From Thiodiazotropha sp040793985 (lineage in GTDB: Bacteria; Pseudomonadota; Gammaproteobacteria; Chromatiales; Chromatiaceae), in contig JBFNJI010000013.1 of the NCBI GenBank assembly GCA_040793985.1, forward strand, positions 89,962 through 153,961: 64,000 nt of DNA, read 5' to 3'. Within the stretch, counting starts at the first letter, position 1. Every line of letters begins with the position of its first letter. Under the pieces are notes generated by a model, which was not told the DNA's origin, made no database searches, and saw only the letters and a list, made by a program, of their open reading frames with translations. Both the position numbers and the translations under genes were made by a program. Shown piece after piece: positions 61,697-64,000 of the stretch.

Positions 61697-61730
61697 TTCG
61701 CACCAACGACCATGGCAGGTTCGATTGCCA

Positions 61731-62180
61731 CTATTCAACTATCATTCCTTCATGCACTAACTCCATGGTCTCCATGGCTATATCACTGGAGTTGGCATTC
61801 AGGTTGGCCGAGGTGTACTTGGTGATCCATGCATTACGCAGCTTCCAGGTGAATGCTGTCTGCTGCTCATCGTTCAAGAGATGAATGGTGACATCGCGAC
61901 GCATGCCGGGTCCGGACTGCACACACGCGACTATCCACTCGTACATATCCAGGGATCCGATCAATCCGCGTTTTAAAGTAATCGGTGGGTATTTTGTCAA
62001 ACCCGGCAGTTTCACCGAAGTCTCTTCGCGATAGTTGCCTGCACGATATTCGATCACTTCAATCTCCATGGAGAGGCCGCTGATTTCGCTGAACCCCGCC
62101 TGGGGATCATGGGGATCGGCACCAGCGATCGAAACCAGGAAGTTGAAGGCTCCGTAAGGCGACTCTGACTGTATGGCCAT
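61731..62180 (-). CDS. T4 gp19-like tail-tube protein (phage/eCIS type), copy 1
   Basis: A 149-residue protein of the phage tail-tube gp19 family (TIGR02241-like): YGAFNFLVSIAGADPHDPQAGFSEISGLSMEIEVIEYRAGN (parts), KLPGLTKYPPITLKRG and TWKLRNAWITKYTSANLNANSSDIAMETMELVHEG (parts). These proteins form inner tubes of extracellular contractile injection systems and some phages. AAGGAG precedes the ATG by eight bases. It ends the two-gene unit; no sheath, baseplate or spike genes are in view. Confidence 0.88.
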   Translation of the reverse strand: MAIQSESPYGAFNFLVSIAGADPHDPQAGFSEISGLSMEIEVIEYRAGNYREETSVKLPGLTKYPPITLKRGLIGSLDMYEWIVACVQSGPGMRRDVTIHLLNDEQQTAFTWKLRNAWITKYTSANLNANSSDIAMETMELVHEGMIVE

Positions 62181-62192
62181 ATGGCTTCTCCT

Positions 62193-62657
62193 TTAAGAAA
62201 TACCCGGGCTCTTTAACCAGCTGACTGAACGATAGCACAGGGTGATTGTTTCATAGCTGATGTCTGAATTCATGGCATTGAAATCAGGGCCATGCCAAGT
62301 GATGATCCAGCAGTCATGCAGACGCCAACAGTTGACCGGCTTGCCTGTCTGCCGGTCCAGCTGAAAAATCGTTAAGGTTCGCAAATCCACCGTTCTCCGC
62401 AGATTCGCGCGATGCCAGTCAAAAAAGTAGTGGTCTGTATCCAGTGCCCGCTGCAGCACGATTTGATTGGTTTCGCATGTTCGGCATAAGTACCCCAACA
62501 ACCGCCGCATGAGTGGCAAACGAACAGACGTGTGCGCGGAAGAGCTCAGGCCTGAGATGCGCGAGAAGCCCAAGTCTCTGCGCATTGAGTCTGGATTGCT
62601 GCCCTCGATGCTTACAGTGAACCGGTTGTTGAGGAGAGGTGGTGGTTCTTCGGACAT
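62193..62657 (-). CDS. gp19-like tail-tube protein, divergent copy 2
   Basis: A 154-residue relative of the next gene: NRFTVSIEGSNPDSMRRDLGFSRISGLSS (parts), then ITWHGPDFNAMNSDISYETITLCYRS, which matches the SDIAMETMEL ending of copy 1. It keeps the tube fold but lacks the usual PPITLKRG loop (LQRALDTDHYF in its place). The start is set at ATG 62657; the TTG nine bases upstream is an alternative. The gap to copy 1 is 12 bases. In eCIS loci two or three tube paralogues of different length are common. Confidence 0.8.
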   Translation of the reverse strand: MSEEPPPLLNNRFTVSIEGSNPDSMRRDLGFSRISGLSSSAHTSVRLPLMRRLLGYLCRTCETNQIVLQRALDTDHYFFDWHRANLRRTVDLRTLTIFQLDRQTGKPVNCWRLHDCWIITWHGPDFNAMNSDISYETITLCYRSVSWLKSPGIS

Positions 62658-62816
62658 GACGGGCAACCGATGACTGGACTGAAGCTGTTTCCTTAGCCAG
62701 AAAAGGCTAGCAGTTGTTGATGCGATGTCAATCGGCTATCGGCGAATCTGCAAATTGAAGTCTGTATTCAAATGATCGGCAGGGCTACGAGGGTGGATGG
62801 TTCTGTCAAATGCGCG

Positions 62817-63554
62817 CTAATTGAGGTCAAGGGATATGCTTTGCCCATTGAGTGCGCATGGCTTTTCAGGTTCCAGTCCGTATATGGATTCCAGGTGAGC
62901 GAGGGATCTCAGCGTATCCTCGTCCAGCACCTCTATCTCATTGCTTTTCGTCTTGAGTATTTTTTTGGATGAAAGATTCTGCAGGATTCTTGAAAATGTT
63001 TCCGGTTTCATCGAAAGTCGGGCGGCCAGGACTCCCTTGGCGGCAGGCAGGGTAAAATGCATCTGCCCGACCTCCTCCATTCTGCGCAACAACAAGGCAC
63101 AGAGTCTGGTGGTGGCGCTTTGCAGCGTGAGATCATCGATCTCTTTGACGAGTCCGCGCAATCGCTGGCTCATGGTGCCCATTATCCTGAAACAGACTTC
63201 GATTGATTCGCTCAATATCTGCAGGAAACGCCGGTTGTCGAAGGAGATCACCCTGGCGGGCCCGAGCGCTTCGGCGCTCACCGGGTAGATGGGATGTTCC
63301 ATGAACATAAGCGCTTCGGCAAAGGTATTGCCCGGCTGAATGATGTCGATTATTTTTTGATCACCGTTCGAAGAGACACGGAAGAGTTTAATCTGACCGC
63401 CAATTACCAGGAAAAAACGATTCGCCTCATCGCCAGTCTCAAACAGAGACTCACTATCCTTCAGTGTGCTTGTATGGCTACTTTCCATGACCTGCCTGAC
63501 TTGATCATCATTCAAGGCGGAGAATAGATGAGCCATGCGAATGTCAATGTTCAT
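62817..63554 (-). CDS. Crp/Fnr-family regulator (DNR/NnrR-like, no Fe-S cysteines)
   Basis: A 245-residue regulator: cNMP-binding-like domain (about 10-125; FFLVIGGQIKLFRVSSNGDQKIIDI, in part) and Crp-type HTH (about 160-220; VLAARLSMKPETFSRILQNLS, in part). The recognition helix has E-T-x-S-R, the FNR-type contact set for TTGAN4-type sites. No Cys cluster at the N-terminus, so it is not oxygen-sensing FNR; DNR/NnrR-type regulation of anaerobic or nitrogen-oxide metabolism fits better. The boxes upstream (63719-63754 and 63915-63928) are of this type. Confidence 0.88.
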   Translation of the reverse strand: MNIDIRMAHLFSALNDDQVRQVMESSHTSTLKDSESLFETGDEANRFFLVIGGQIKLFRVSSNGDQKIIDIIQPGNTFAEALMFMEHPIYPVSAEALGPARVISFDNRRFLQILSESIEVCFRIMGTMSQRLRGLVKEIDDLTLQSATTRLCALLLRRMEEVGQMHFTLPAAKGVLAARLSMKPETFSRILQNLSSKKILKTKSNEIEVLDEDTLRSLAHLESIYGLEPEKPCALNGQSISLDLN

Positions 63555-63600
63555 CGATAGGTGCCAGTATCTCGTTAGGACAACTTGTGGATATGCTTCC

Positions 63601-63630
63601 CATATAAGCCAGTGGACAAAGCAAAGTCAA
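63601..63630 (-). promoter_or_regulatory. Candidate promoter of the Crp/Fnr gene
   Basis: On the minus strand TTGACT (63630-63625) and TATATG (63606-63601) are separated by 18 bases, a good sigma-70 arrangement about 50 bases upstream of the start codon. Confidence 0.5.
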
Positions 63631-63718
63631 TTACCTAAAAAGTGTTACATCCAGGCGCACGCACCCCATACACAGGCGGCTAACAGAGTAATTCTCAGTC
63701 AAAACCACTGATTTATAT

Positions 63719-63754
63719 TTGACCAAGATCAAGTTTATATTTGACCAAGATCAA
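63719..63754. promoter_or_regulatory. Two FNR-type boxes in a tandem 22-bp repeat
   Basis: TTGACCAAGATCAA occurs at 63719-63732 and 63741-63754, within a 22-base unit repeated head to tail (TTATATTTGACCAAGATCAAG). Each box is one base from the FNR consensus TTGATNNNNATCAA. The 22-bp spacing puts both on one face of the helix (two turns). The sites may serve the regulator gene, the right-edge gene or both. Confidence 0.75.
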
Positions 63755-63914
63755 GACCTGAAAGGCTCAACAACAACAGGCAGGCTTGGCCGGCAGTGCT
63801 GAAGCGGCTTCCTGCCTGCCGTCTGGATTCTGATTCCCGGGCAGGATTTCCCGATTCCTGGGACTTGAATTGCAGCTGCCTGTTTATCAACAATTTTTTT
63901 CTCCTTGAACCAAC

Positions 63915-63955
63915 TTGACACATGTCAAGGTTTGTTGGGCCGTCTGATTTCTAAT
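63915..63955 (+). promoter_or_regulatory. FNR/DNR-type class II promoter for the right-edge gene
   Basis: A perfect palindrome TTGACACATGTCAA at 63915-63928 is followed by a -10-like TCTAAT at 63950-63955. A start near 63962-63963 puts the palindrome centre at about -41.5, the classic position for Crp/Fnr activators. GGGAGGAGA precedes ATG 63994. Confidence 0.6.
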
Positions 63956-63993
63956 AGCGGAGACTCAATCAAGACAGGCTTGGGAGGAGAGTG

Positions 63994-64000
63994 ATGGCAC
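63994..64000 (+). CDS. Start of a gene at the right edge, product unknown
   Basis: Only ATG plus four bases (Met-Ala) are present. The strong ribosome site and the FNR-type palindrome upstream suggest a gene induced by the Crp/Fnr regulator under low oxygen or nitrogen-oxide conditions. The product cannot be named from the window. Confidence 0.55.

Noticed and set aside
63735..63923. 62-residue minus-strand frame in the right-edge intergenic region
   Set aside because: It has no ribosome site and overlaps FNR-type boxes and the predicted promoter.
1..64000. CRISPR arrays, rRNA operon or insertion sequences
   Set aside because: No spaced short repeats, rRNA-like sequence or transposase motif was seen in any part of the window.

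Overview
The window looks like a gammaproteobacterial chromosome. It has a type VI secretion system (T6SS) of Proteobacterial type, lipoprotein signal peptides, autotransporter and other outer-membrane barrels, and FNR-type regulatory boxes. Gene content would fit a free-living or symbiotic facultatively anaerobic (possibly sulfur- or nitrate-metabolising) gammaproteobacterium, but no marker gene allows a species call. There are no rRNA genes, CRISPR arrays or insertion sequences.

Layout. (1) 1-10.7 kb, minus strand: T6SS core operon in the order tssA-tssB-tssC-hcp-tagJ-tssE-tssF-tssG-clpV. clpV runs off the left edge, and tssJ/K/L/M are not in the window. (2) 11.0-12.5 kb, minus: an unusual single protein with a TssB-like N-terminus fused to a truncated TssC-like part. 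(3) 12.9-26.5 kb, plus: two VgrG effector cassettes. vgrG1 is followed by a PAAR/papain-like protease candidate, two possible immunity genes (one exported, one cytoplasmic) and a DUF922 zinc metalloprotease. vgrG2 is followed by DUF6484, DUF2169, a ketosynthase-like protein, a DUF4150/GHH nuclease candidate, a putative beta-propeller immunity protein, a HEAT-repeat TIGR02270-like protein and an unlisted 58-residue two-helix protein. This second order resembles the Pseudomonas aeruginosa vgrG1b/tse7 locus. The two vgrG genes share a seemingly identical 1.49-kb 5' part and differ in their tips. (4) 27.9-36.6 kb, minus: three tandem autotransporters with 6, 3 and 4 choice-of-anchor-D-like repeats. 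Two have near-identical 1.57-kb 3' halves, and a 91-bp relic of the neighbouring ykgJ-like gene shows how the array grew. (5) 36.7-55.9 kb: mixed genes, including a Sel1/coiled-coil/caspase lipoprotein, a Ser/Thr kinase, a phosphodiesterase, a FecR-TPR-barrel fusion, a SleB-type hydrolase, a beta carbonic anhydrase, HD-GYP plus DUF3179, a lone SMC-like ATPase, an NlpC/P60 lipoprotein and a DUF4382 lipoprotein. (6) 56.3-60.4 kb, minus: an RNA-repair-like operon slipin - unknown 316-residue protein - RtcB, preceded by two tRNA-like RNAs on the same strand. (7) 61-64 kb: a two-module HTH regulator with TTGCAA boxes, two isolated phage/eCIS tail-tube-like proteins, a Crp/Fnr regulator without an Fe-S cysteine cluster, and FNR-type boxes in front of a gene starting at the right edge.

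How it fits together. The left half is one secretion machine and its cargo: TssB/TssC form the contractile sheath, Hcp the tube, VgrG the spike tip, PAAR/DUF4150 proteins the sharpened, toxin-carrying point, and ClpV recycles the sheath. DUF2169, the ketosynthase-like protein and DUF6484 are probably loading factors. The most unusual parts are the RtcB operon with its tRNA-like leader RNAs, the TssB-TssC fusion, and the recombination signatures in the vgrG and autotransporter pairs. Functions are read from motifs by eye; no database search was run.
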